From Bifidobacterium tissieri (lineage in GTDB: Bacteria > Actinomycetota > Actinomycetes > Actinomycetales > Bifidobacteriaceae), in the NCBI RefSeq assembly GCF_002259645.1, contig NZ_MWWV01000012.1:62001-126000 (forward strand): 64,000 bases of DNA, written 5' to 3'. How positions within the stretch are numbered: the first letter of the stretch is position 1; every line of letters starts with the position of its first letter. A program made the position numbers and the translations under genes. Of the stretch, positions 27,042 through 35,607 are shown piece after piece. The notes beneath the pieces are model-generated. The model ran no database searches. It worked only from the letters and a program-made list of their open reading frames with translations, and had not been told where the DNA came from.

Positions 27042-27518
27042 ATGGCCGAAGAAGACAACGCCCCGAACACCGGAGAACAGAATGGTTCGCCGCCGGATGA
27101 CATCGACTGGAAGGCGCGCTACGAGGCCGAAGTCGAGCGGGCGAAGAGCTGGCGTGGCAAGGCCGAGGCGAACAAGAGCGCCGCCGACGAGCTGGCCGCG
27201 TTGAAGGAATCCCAGTTATCGGAGACGCAGAAACTGGAGGCCCGCGCCGAACGGGCCGAGAGGGAACTCAACGAGCTGAAGACCGCACAGCAGCGTCTCG
27301 CATGGCGCGACGAGGCCGCCAGGAAGACCGGCGTGCCGGTGGATCTGCTGCGCGGGAACACGGCCGAGGAGATCAACGCGCACGCGCAGGCCATCAAGTC
27401 GTATCTGGCCGCGCAGGCGAAGCCGTCGGCGGCGAGGGTCGCGGATCCGGCCGGCACGCCGCAGGCCCAGCCGAATCCGAACGCGGGACTGCTCAGACAG
27501 CTGTTCGGCACCAAGTAA
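27042..27518 (+). CDS. Capsid scaffolding protein
   Basis: 158 residues with AAGGAGG upstream. Highly charged coiled coil from about 20 to 95 (ETQKLEARAERAERELNEL), then a Pro/Ala-rich linker and a short C-terminal GLLRQLFGTK that probably binds the capsid. Size, composition and position just before the major capsid gene match phage scaffold proteins. Confidence 0.8.
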   Translation: MAEEDNAPNTGEQNGSPPDDIDWKARYEAEVERAKSWRGKAEANKSAADELAALKESQLSETQKLEARAERAERELNELKTAQQRLAWRDEAARKTGVPVDLLRGNTAEEINAHAQAIKSYLAAQAKPSAARVADPAGTPQAQPNPNAGLLRQLFGTK

Positions 27519-27547
27519 ACGTTCAACCCTTTTAGAGGAAGGTTTTT

Positions 27548-28456
27548 ATGGTTTTGCAGACCAATCAGGTGACGCTGCCCACGTCCGTGAGCCTCGCGGT
27601 GGTGGGCAAGGCGCACGACACCAGCACGATCGCCACCCTGAGCCCGGCGGACAGGCTCGGGTTCATGGACGACAAGTACAACGTGTTCACCGGCAAGGCG
27701 CGCGCCGAGGTCGTGGCCGAGGGCGCGAAGAAAAGCGGCTACGAGCAGCCGATCACCCCGAAGGAAGGCAAGCGGTTCACGGTGCAGTGCACCACGCGCG
27801 TCTCCAAGCAATTGCAGTGGGCGGACGAGGACAACCAGCTGCAGATCCTCGACGCGATCCAAGCCGATCAGGCCGCGGCGCTGGGCGAGGCGCTGGACTA
27901 CGTGATCTACCACGCGGTCAACCCCGCGTCCGGCGACAAGCTCACGGGCTACGAGGCGTTGTCCACTCTGGGCGTGCAGGTGACCGCCACCGACGACCAG
28001 CTCGCCAACCTCGATGCCCTGACTGACAGGCTGCTGCGCGCGAACATCACCGGCGTCGCACTATCCCGCACGCTGGCGAACGAGCTTCGCAAGTTGCGCG
28101 TGTCCAACACGGGCGGACGACTGTTCCCGGAGATCCCATTGAGCCTGAACACGGGCACCTTGGACGGGATCAAGGCCAGCACGAGCGTGACCGTCGAGGG
28201 CGAGTACGCCACGGACGCGACGAACGTGCTCGCGTTCATGGGTGACTTCAGCACGATCAAATGGCGTCTGGTGCGTCCGATCACGGCCGAGGTCATCCCG
28301 TACGGCGACCCGGACAACACCGGCGTGGACTTGGCCGGCAGCAACCAGATCGCCTACAGAAGCGAGGCCGTGTTCTCCTACGCGATCATCGACCCGACCT
28401 CCATCGCCGTGCTCAAGACCGCCGGCGCCAAGACCACGCGGGCGGTGAAGCGATGA
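27548..28456 (+). CDS. Major capsid protein (HK97 fold)
   Basis: 302 residues with GAGGAAGG upstream. HK97-type features include an N-terminal beta region, the long helix around QILDAIQADQAAALGEALDY, and the late segment WRLVRPITAEVIPYGDPDNT followed by RSEAVFSYAI. It forms the icosahedral shell around the scaffold. The ATGA overlap with the following head-fibre gene suggests coupled synthesis. Confidence 0.88.
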   Translation: MVLQTNQVTLPTSVSLAVVGKAHDTSTIATLSPADRLGFMDDKYNVFTGKARAEVVAEGAKKSGYEQPITPKEGKRFTVQCTTRVSKQLQWADEDNQLQILDAIQADQAAALGEALDYVIYHAVNPASGDKLTGYEALSTLGVQVTATDDQLANLDALTDRLLRANITGVALSRTLANELRKLRVSNTGGRLFPEIPLSLNTGTLDGIKASTSVTVEGEYATDATNVLAFMGDFSTIKWRLVRPITAEVIPYGDPDNTGVDLAGSNQIAYRSEAVFSYAIIDPTSIAVLKTAGAKTTRAVKR

Positions 28457-29031
28457 GCGTCACCCCGGTCAAGACCCTCGTAGTCCACACCGGCGAGGGC
28501 GTCGTGCCCGTGCTGGCCGAGCCCGTGCGCTTGGTGAACCCGGACGGCACGCCCTTCACCGGAGCGGGCGCTGCGGTGACCGTGGAGACGCTGGGCGGGG
28601 CATCCGTTATCGGCAAGGCGGTGATGAAGGCATCGACCGGCGCCGCGGCGCGTACCGCGATCGGGGCGGGCACGTCCAGCTTCAGCGGGGCGTACGGCGA
28701 CCTGACCGGCAAGCCGTCCATCCCCACGATGCCGACGGCTTCCACGTTGTCCGGGGCGACCACGGTCGGCAAGGCAGTGATGGGCGCGGCGGACACTGCT
28801 GCGGCGCGCAAGGCCATCGGCGCGGGCACGTCCAGCTTCTCCGGCAGCTACACGGACCTGACGAACAAGCCGACCATCCCGGCAGCCGCCACGTGGGCGA
28901 ACATCTCCGGCAAGCCCGCGCCGGCCGCCGCCATCACGGACCTCGCGGCCGGTGCCGACGCGGCGGCGATCACGGCGGCGGTGAACAAGGCGTTCGCCGC
29001 ATTGCGCGCGTTCGGCGTCATCGCCAAGTAG
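28453..29031 (+). CDS. Head fibre / capsid decoration protein
   Basis: 192 residues beginning inside the capsid stop. It holds two near-identical modules (about residues 53-90 and 98-135) each containing AIGAGTSSFSG and a DLTxKPxIP segment, typical of phage fibre repeats, and a C-terminal Ala-rich helix. It probably projects from the capsid surface. Some phages use such repeats in tail fibres, but the position next to the capsid favours a head fibre. Confidence 0.65.
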   Translation: MSVTPVKTLVVHTGEGVVPVLAEPVRLVNPDGTPFTGAGAAVTVETLGGASVIGKAVMKASTGAAARTAIGAGTSSFSGAYGDLTGKPSIPTMPTASTLSGATTVGKAVMGAADTAAARKAIGAGTSSFSGSYTDLTNKPTIPAAATWANISGKPAPAAAITDLAAGADAAAITAAVNKAFAALRAFGVIAK

Positions 29032-29039
29032 GGCGGCGC

Positions 29040-29420
29040 ATGGCCGACGAGTTCACACCGTTCGCCACCTACAGGGACGTGGAGCGACGCTGGCACGCAT
29101 TGACCGAGGCGGAGCGCGAGACCGCGACCGCGCTGCTGGAGGACGCCACGCAGATCATCATGGACACATGCCCCAAGTGGTCGCAGGCGCCCGAACGCAC
29201 GCTCGCGTCGATCACGTGCGCGATGGTCATCCGCAAAATGACTGTCAGCGAGGAACGGCTGGGCGTGACGAACGCGCAGCAGACCGCCGGCAGCTTCAGC
29301 GAATCCTTCACCTACTCGAATCCCATGGGCGACCTCTACCTGACAAGAGCGGAGAAGGCCCGATTGGGCCGTGGCAGGGCGCGCGCGTTCCACCTCGACA
29401 TGAGCGGAGGCGGCCCGTGA
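29040..29420 (+). CDS. Head-tail connector (Gp19/Gp15/Gp42-like)
   Basis: 126 residues, mostly helical, with YRDVERRWHALTEAERE near the N terminus and GSFSESFTYSNPMGDLYL near the C terminus, the pattern of adaptor proteins that bind under the portal. It lies 8 nt after the fibre gene and overlaps the next start by GTGA. Confidence 0.75.
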   Translation: MADEFTPFATYRDVERRWHALTEAERETATALLEDATQIIMDTCPKWSQAPERTLASITCAMVIRKMTVSEERLGVTNAQQTAGSFSESFTYSNPMGDLYLTRAEKARLGRGRARAFHLDMSGGGP

Positions 29421-29761
29421 GAGGCGAGACCATCACCGTCATCCGCCGCGTCCAGTCCGGCGTGGACGAGGGCAACAACCCCGTCTATGAGGAACAGCGC
29501 GAAACGGTGCCCAATGTGCTCGTGGACTCGCCCGACAGTGCGGACGCCAACGACTCGAACCGTCCGGACGGGATGCGCGTGGATGCAGTGTTCCGTTTCC
29601 CGCGCGACTACACGGGCGGTCCGCTCGACGGCTGCAAGCTCATCCTGCGCGGCGACGAGGCGCACCCGTACCACGTGGTCGGCCATCCGCTGCCGCTCGA
29701 CGGCGGCATGCGGCCGACCAAGTGGAACATGAGCGTCGAAGCCACCTACACGGAAGGCTGA
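29417..29761 (+). CDS. Head closure / stopper protein
   Basis: 114 residues from a GTG that overlaps the preceding stop. A small beta-rich domain with VIRRVQSGVDEGNNPVYEE and a following GDEAHPYHVVGHPL. Its place as second small protein after the capsid module matches the stopper that seals DNA in the head. Confidence 0.65.
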   Translation: MRGETITVIRRVQSGVDEGNNPVYEEQRETVPNVLVDSPDSADANDSNRPDGMRVDAVFRFPRDYTGGPLDGCKLILRGDEAHPYHVVGHPLPLDGGMRPTKWNMSVEATYTEG

Positions 29762-29764
29762 ACC

Positions 29765-30025
29765 ATGGCCAAGGTCAAGGTCCGGCTGCATAGCGGCGGC
29801 GTATTGGACGTGCTCAACAGCGACGGCGTGCGGGGCGACATCGAGCGTCGCACCGAGGCCATAGCTGCCGCGGCGAACCGTATGCACAACGCGAAGGGGT
29901 ATGTGGGCGACGTCATCAGGACGGATAGGCCCCACGGGGCGGTGAGAGCGACGACACGGCATGCGAGACGGTCGAACGCGAAGCACAACACCCTGCTGAA
30001 ATCGTTGGACGCCGGAAGGGACTAG
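29765..30025 (+). CDS. HK97 gp10-like neck protein
   Basis: 86 residues, basic, with an N-terminal strand (KVKVRLHSGGVLDVL) and helix (DIERRTEAIAAAANRM). Short for the family, but the helix followed by a basic tail and the position between stopper and tail terminator fit a gp10-type tail-completion protein. Confidence 0.6.
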   Translation: MAKVKVRLHSGGVLDVLNSDGVRGDIERRTEAIAAAANRMHNAKGYVGDVIRTDRPHGAVRATTRHARRSNAKHNTLLKSLDAGRD

Positions 30026-30030
30026 CCACC

Positions 30031-30384
30031 ATGAGCATCGAAACCACGCTCGTCCAGTTCCTCAACCGGCAGCCCGAGCTTGCGGGCATCCCGGTCTCGA
30101 CGGACGTGCCGGCGCATCGTCCTTCCCGGTTCGTGACGGTGGAGCGGACGGGCGGCGCGGAGACCCCGTTCACCGACCGTCCCATGCTCGCCGTCCAATG
30201 CTGGGACACCAGCCGCGTCCAAGCGGCGTTCCTCGCCCAACGGGTGAAACCCGTGCTGGAGCGCGCCGTGCGGATTCCGGCGGTGGCGAAAGTCGCCATC
30301 GAGTCCACGGCCAACTTCCCGCTGGACGGGGATACGCCCCGCTATCAGATCACCGCCGAACTGACGGTGCACAAACACATGTAA
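30031..30384 (+). CDS. Tail terminator protein
   Basis: 117 residues. Begins with a helix (SIETTLVQFLNRQPEL), then alternating strands including VPAHRPSRFVTVERTGG and a C-terminal ITAELTVHKHM. This alpha/beta pattern immediately before the major tail gene is typical of tail terminators, which cap the tube and set its end. Confidence 0.65.
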   Translation: MSIETTLVQFLNRQPELAGIPVSTDVPAHRPSRFVTVERTGGAETPFTDRPMLAVQCWDTSRVQAAFLAQRVKPVLERAVRIPAVAKVAIESTANFPLDGDTPRYQITAELTVHKHM

Positions 30385-30397
30385 GGAGATTCCACTT

Positions 30398-31123
30398 ATG
30401 GGCAAGCCCAATGCTCAGATGGTGTCGGTCGGCAAGCCCCACGGCGACGGCGGACGCTACGCGGGCGGCGCATGGTACGGCAAGGTAGGCGAGGCCACCC
30501 CGCCCACCGACGCCACCACCACGCTGTCCGACAAGTTCCACGACCTCGGCTACCTGAGCGAGGACGGCGTGACGAACACCATCGACCGCGACAGCGAGGA
30601 CATCAACGCGTTCGGCGGCGACCGCGTACTGAGCGTGACGACGAGCCGGGCGGAGAGCTTCCAGTTCGGCATGCTGGAGACCACCCCCGAGACCTTGGCC
30701 GTCACCTACGGGCCCGGCAACGTCGAAGTCAATACCGTGGACGGCAAGGACCAGATCACGGTCAAACACAACAGCGCGGAGCCGCCCGAGCTGGTGTACG
30801 TGTTCGAGTTCGCGATGACCGGCAACAGGGTCAAGCGCATCGTCGTGCCGGTCGGCAAGACGGGCGACGTGGACGACGTGACCTACGCGGACGGCGAGGC
30901 CATCACCTACACGCCCACCATCAACGCGTTCCCCGACGCCAACGGCAACACCGCCTACGAGTACATCGCCTACGTCACCGGCACCGATACGCCGGAGACC
31001 ACCGGCGACGAACCGACCGCGCTGACCGACGAGGAGACGCCCACCTTGGCGAAGGCCGCCGTCAAGGCCGCCACACGCCGCAAGACCACCACGGCGAAGG
31101 CGACGACGGCGAAGACCGCCTGA
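30398..31123 (+). CDS. Major tail protein
   Basis: 241 residues with AAGGAGA upstream. Residues 1-195 are a beta-rich tail-tube domain (DLGYLSEDGVTNTIDRDSED; AFPDANGNTAYEYIAYV). The last 40 are a low-complexity Thr/Lys/Ala tail (TRRKTTTAKATTAKTA) that probably is exposed on the tube surface. A hairpin and the tail chaperones follow. Confidence 0.85.
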   Translation: MGKPNAQMVSVGKPHGDGGRYAGGAWYGKVGEATPPTDATTTLSDKFHDLGYLSEDGVTNTIDRDSEDINAFGGDRVLSVTTSRAESFQFGMLETTPETLAVTYGPGNVEVNTVDGKDQITVKHNSAEPPELVYVFEFAMTGNRVKRIVVPVGKTGDVDDVTYADGEAITYTPTINAFPDANGNTAYEYIAYVTGTDTPETTGDEPTALTDEETPTLAKAAVKAATRRKTTTAKATTAKTA

Positions 31124-31147
31124 CCCGTCCGCTCATTCAGTTCCCAG

Positions 31148-31186
31148 TCCGGTGGCGGTGCCGATGCCGTGTCCGCCGCCACCGGA
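31148..31186 (+). terminator. GC-rich hairpin after major tail gene
   Basis: TCCGGTGGCGG (31148-31158) pairs with CCGCCACCGGA (31176-31186), without a T tract. It separates the highly expressed tail-tube gene from the chaperone genes and likely attenuates transcription. Confidence 0.55.
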
Positions 31187-31238
31187 TCCACTCCACTCCA
31201 AGCAGTGACACGGCATGACCAGGAAGGACACGGCAACC

Positions 31239-31493
31239 ATGGCGATCATCATCAACGACTACCAGCCTCAGGGCGACGAGACGGTGGAGGTGCAGTTCCC
31301 CGGCTCGAAGACCCGCTACAAGGTCAAGAGCCCCGACGCGCTGACCATCGGCGACCTCAGGGCGATCACGAGCGGCGACATCGACTGCTTCTACACGCTC
31401 TTCCCCGAGGAGGCGCACCCGCTGCTCGACCAGCTGCATCCCGAGCAGCTCAACGGGTTCATCACCGCGTGGACGGGCAGCCCAAAAGACTAG
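31239..31493 (+). CDS. Tail assembly chaperone, short form (gpG-like)
   Basis: 84 residues from ATG 31239, preceded by AGGAAGGA; an upstream ATG at 31215 lacks a site. A compact acidic protein (GDETVEVQFPGSKTRY; PEEAHPLLDQLHPEQ) that precedes the tape measure. It ends at a CCCAAAAGACTAG context suited for frameshifting into the longer form. Confidence 0.75.
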   Translation: MAIIINDYQPQGDETVEVQFPGSKTRYKVKSPDALTIGDLRAITSGDIDCFYTLFPEEAHPLLDQLHPEQLNGFITAWTGSPKD

Positions 31494-31888
31494 CCGCCGT
31501 CCAATGGCTCATCGACCATCATCGGGACGCGCTCGAATACGAGCTCATCCGATTGGGCCTGCGCCTCAGATGGCTCGGAGGCCCGCTGCTGTCATGGCGT
31601 GACGTGTGGCTCATCGCCGCCAACGCCCCGGCCGGCAGCCGGCTCGCCAGCCTGCTGGACCAGCGCAACGCGTGGACGCCCGCCGACTGGTGGCTACGCA
31701 GCATCGAATACTCACTGCGCTGGCTCGTGTGGGCCAAGACCAAGGACGGGCAACGCAACCGCGGCAAGCCGAAACCCACGCCCGCACCCGGCGACACCAC
31801 GCCGAAACGACGCGACCCGGAACTGACCGGCATGGGCAAACAGGAGCTGCGCGCCTACCTGAGGCGGCCGCGCGTGGCCTTCACATAA
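31239..31888 (+). CDS. Tail assembly chaperone, -1 frameshift fusion (gpGT-like)
   Basis: A -1 slip at CCCAAAA (31481-31487) joins the short form to a second open frame that continues RLAAVQWLIDHHRDALEYEL and ends at 31888 in a basic Arg/Pro tail. The fusion is about 216 residues. In most siphophages the chaperone pair is made this way and holds the tape measure during tail growth. The second frame has no own ribosome site near its beginning, which supports the slip. Confidence 0.75.
31481..31487 (+). promoter_or_regulatory. Slippery heptamer for -1 ribosomal frameshifting
   Basis: CCCAAAA read as C-CCA-AAA in the zero frame, four nucleotides before the zero-frame TAG (31491-31493). It fits the XXXYYYZ rule exactly. 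Confidence 0.75.
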
Positions 31889-31930
31889 CCGAACAGAGCA
31901 CGCCTTTCAACGAAGAGAGGGGACGATCGT

Positions 31931-34746
31931 ATGGCCACGTTGGCGACCGCATGGGTGAACATCGTCCCCACGTTGAAGGGCGCGCAGAACAGGATCGCCG
32001 CCGAACTCGGCGGCATCGACCTCAAGCCCGCCGGGCAGAAGCTCGGCGGCAACCTCTCGACCAGCCTCGTCAAGGCATCCGGCAAGGGCTTCGCCACCAT
32101 CGGCAAACTCGGCCTCGGCACCCTATCCACGATCGGCGGCGGCATCACCGCCCTCGCCGCCAAGGGCGGGTTCGCCCGCGCCCTGAACATCGAGAACGCC
32201 CAAGCCAAATTGAAGGGCCTCGGCCACAGCGCCGAAACCATCACCGAGATCATGGCCAACGCCAACGCGGCCGTCAAGGGCACCGCGTACGGGCTCGACG
32301 AGGCCGCCACCGTCGCCGCCAGCGCCGTCGCCAGCGGCATCAAACCGGGCGAACAGCTCACCAAGGTGCTGAAGACCGTGGGCGACACCGCGCAGATCGC
32401 CGGCATGGGCTTCAGCGACGCGGGCGCGATCTTCACAAGCGTGATGGCGCGCGGCAAGCTCCAGGGCGACGACATGCTCCAGCTCACCTCGCGTGGCGTG
32501 CCCGTCCTACAGGCATTGAGCGACCAGTTGGGCGTCTCCACGCAGGACGTGTCCGACATGGTATCGGAAGGCAAGATCGACTTCCAGACGTTCGCCACCG
32601 CCATGGACACCTACTTGGGCGGAGCCGCCTTGGCCGCCGGCGAGACCTTCAGCGGCGCATTGGCCAACGTCAAGGCCGCATTGAGCCGCTTGGCCAGAAG
32701 GCCGCGACCCCCGCGCTGAACGCCCTGCGGGACGTGTTCAACGTGCTCACACCGGCCATCGACAAGGTGAACACCGCCATCCAGCCGCTCGCCGACCAGT
32801 TGGGCTCCAAGCTCGCCGGCGCGGTGCAGCGCATCACCCCATGGATCCAGAAACTCGCCGACGGGTTGGCGGACGGCAGCATCACCGTCAAGGACCTCGC
32901 CGAACAGGCCGGGCTCTTGGTGGGCGCGTTCGCCGGGTTCACCGTGATCGGCCAGTACACGCCGCAGATCCTCGACGCGTTCACCCTCGCCGGCGACGGC
33001 GCGGGCATGCTCGTCTCCACCGTCAAGGGCGACTTCGGCAAGCTCAAGGGCATCGCCGCCGGCGCGGGCGAGATCTTCACCGACCTCGGCACCCGGTGGG
33101 GCAACGCCTTGGGGCTCGTGGACGCGAACTTCGGCGGCATCTTCGGCCTCATGTCCAACCGCGTCAGAAGCGGACTGGGCGACGTGGGCTCGACCCTCGC
33201 CGGCATGTTCGACAGCAAGGTCTACGTGCCCCTGCAACAGGGCGTCACCGGCATCGGCTCGAAACTCGCCGCACCGTTCCAGACGCTGGCGGGACGCGTG
33301 GGAGGGTTCCTCTCACCGGTCACCAGCGCCTTCGGCACCGCGTTCCAAGGGTTCGGCTCGACGCTGGCCGGGCCGATACAGGCGGGGCTGCACGGGATCG
33401 GGAGCATGTTCCTGAACTTCTTCAACCCGGCCAACTTCCTCAAGTACTTCGGCATCGCGGCCATCATCGGCGCGCTGGTCGTCGCACTGGGCGCGTTGAA
33501 CACCAGTCTCGGCGGACAGTTGCAGACCCACGTCACCGAGTTCCTGACCGTCACGCTGCCCGGATACATCACCGAGTTCCAGAACTGGGTGGCCACCCAG
33601 CTGCCCGTGCTCATGCAATCCGGGCTCACACTGCTGACCTCGGTGTTGCAGGGCATCACACAGAACCTGCCGCAGGTCCTCACCGCCGCCGTGGACATCC
33701 TCACGTCGCTGGTGGATGGCATCGCCAACGCGCTGCCGACCCTGCTGCCGGTCGCGATGCAGATGATCGTCACCTTGGTGCAGGGCATCATCGACAACCT
33801 GCCCAGGATCATCGAGTCCGGGTTGAACCTGCTGGCGAAGTTCGTCGAAGGCATCCTCAACGCCCTGCCCCAACTCATCGCCGCACTGCCCAAGATCATC
33901 ACCAGCTTCGTGGACGGGATCCTCGGCATGCTGCCACGGATCCTGACCACGGGCGTGGACCTGCTGCTGAAGTTCATCACCGGCATCATCGACGCGATAC
34001 CCCAACTCGTGGCCGCGCTGCCGCAGATCATCAGCGGGTTCATCAACGGCATCGGCCGGCACCTGCCGCAGATCATCGAGACCGGCCTCGTCCTGCTCGG
34101 CAAGCTCGTCGTCGGCATCATCCAGGCCATACCACAACTCATCGGCGCGATCCCGCAGATCATCAGGGCGATCTGGGACGGGCTGACCAACGTGGACTGG
34201 GGCGGGCTCGGCCGCAACGTCATCGAAGGCATCAAGAACGGCCTGATGAACGCGGGCGGCGCGATCAAGGACGCCATCGTCGGCCTCGCCAAATCGGCAT
34301 GGAACGCGGTCAAGAGCTTCTTCGGCATCGCATCCCCGTCCAAGCTCATGCGCGACACCGTGGGCGTCATGGTCGGCCGGGGACTGGCCAACGGCATCAT
34401 CGACACCACCAAGACCGTCAGCAAGGCCGCCACCAACCTCGCCGGACAAGCCTACAGTGCGTTCGACCATGCGGCCGGGGACAACCCGTTCCGGCTGGAG
34501 GCGGACGCGGACGTGACCCGCACCACCCGCATCCACACCATCACCGACGACACCAGCCGCCACGACACCAACACGAACGCCGGCAACGCGCGCCCGTTGA
34601 CGCGGGACGACATCATCACCGCCGTCACGGAGGCATTGCAGGCCATGCCGGCCATGCGCTTGCTGCTTGACAGCGGGGTGATGGCCGGCGAGCTCGCGCC
34701 CGCCATCGACAAGGCGCTCGGCAACCGAAGGGCAAGGGGCTACTAG
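31931..34746 (+). pseudogene. Tape measure protein, frameshifted
   Basis: The first 254 residues (from ATG 31931) hold the tape-measure N-terminal domain, then the frame closes at 32719. The continuation is in the -1 frame from about 32693 (GQKAATPALNAL) to the TAG at 34746. Reading CGCTTGG as CGCTTGGG restores one protein of about 938 residues, so a single G appears to be missing. The second part has a hydrophobic core (NPANFLKYFGIAAIIGALVV) and tandem repeats of the type LPQII..G..LL..F..GI from about 33590 to 34190. Without a full-length product tails should fail. Confidence 0.85.
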
Positions 34747-35591
34747 TGAACACCAACCGGATCCGCGGCCTCACCCTCGACAAGAGCCGGCTGACCATCG
34801 ACGGCAAACACCTCAGCGATCATGCCGTGTTCGCCATCGCAGACGGCATCAGCATCGGGGAATCCTCGCCTGTGACGGCCTTCCAATCGGCGCCCGGCCG
34901 TTCCGGCGGCTGGGACGCGACCCTGACCGACCCGCACGGGTACCCGGCCATGGAACGCCGCGAGATCACCATCCAGATCGCCGCGGCCGGCGACTCCTTG
35001 GAGATCGAGGAGGCCAAGACCCTGATCGGCGGGCGCAACGGCCGGCACGTTCGCATCGGCGGGCTGACCGGCCTCGGCGAATACCGGGGACGCCTCGCGG
35101 TCGGCGCATGGACCGACCGGCACGACGCGAGCGGCATCCTGAAGTGGAGCGTGTGCACGCTGACCTTGGACGCGGAACCCTACGCGTACGGGCCCGAACA
35201 GCGCATCGACATGCAACTGGACGGCAAACCGACGCATGCGCGGATCCTCGGCAACCGGCCCACGCCACCCGTGTTCCACCAGCTGATCGACGAAAAGGTG
35301 GACGACGTGACACCCGTCGCCACCACCCACACCTTCACCGCCAACAGTCAGACGGTGCACGTGGCGAACACGCTCACCGGCGCGGGACTCTGGGACGAGG
35401 CGCACCCGCTCGTCATCGACTGCGAGCAACGCCACGTCACATGGCGGGGCGAGGCGCGGGCCATCGCGATCGACGACGACTATCCCACCGTCCCGCCCGG
35501 CCACGCCACGTTCACCGGCACCGTAGGCCCGAAAACGAACGTGAAAAAGTACACGCAGTACGTCACCTACACGCCGCGATGGCTCATCTAA
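34746..35591 (+). CDS. Distal tail protein (Dit)
   Basis: 281 residues from a GTG that shares one base with the tape-measure stop. An N-terminal beta domain (SSPVTAFQSAPGRSGGWDA, DPHGYPAMERREITI) is followed by a galectin-like C-terminal half, the usual layout of siphophage Dit hubs. It links the tube to the baseplate built from the next two products. Confidence 0.75.
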   Translation: MNTNRIRGLTLDKSRLTIDGKHLSDHAVFAIADGISIGESSPVTAFQSAPGRSGGWDATLTDPHGYPAMERREITIQIAAAGDSLEIEEAKTLIGGRNGRHVRIGGLTGLGEYRGRLAVGAWTDRHDASGILKWSVCTLTLDAEPYAYGPEQRIDMQLDGKPTHARILGNRPTPPVFHQLIDEKVDDVTPVATTHTFTANSQTVHVANTLTGAGLWDEAHPLVIDCEQRHVTWRGEARAIAIDDDYPTVPPGHATFTGTVGPKTNVKKYTQYVTYTPRWLI

Positions 35592-35607
35592 CGAACGGAG
35601 ACAATCC

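Noticed and set aside
32688..32719. Programmed frameshift in the tape-measure gene
   Set aside because: No XXXYYYZ heptamer in register near the shift, and split tape measures are not a known use of recoding; a one-base loss in a G run is simpler.
33313..34563. Long frames on both strands over the tape-measure gene (also 32841-34670 and 33222-34436)
   Set aside because: Hydrophobic repeats of the tape measure explain the sequence; the other frames have biased composition and no start signals.
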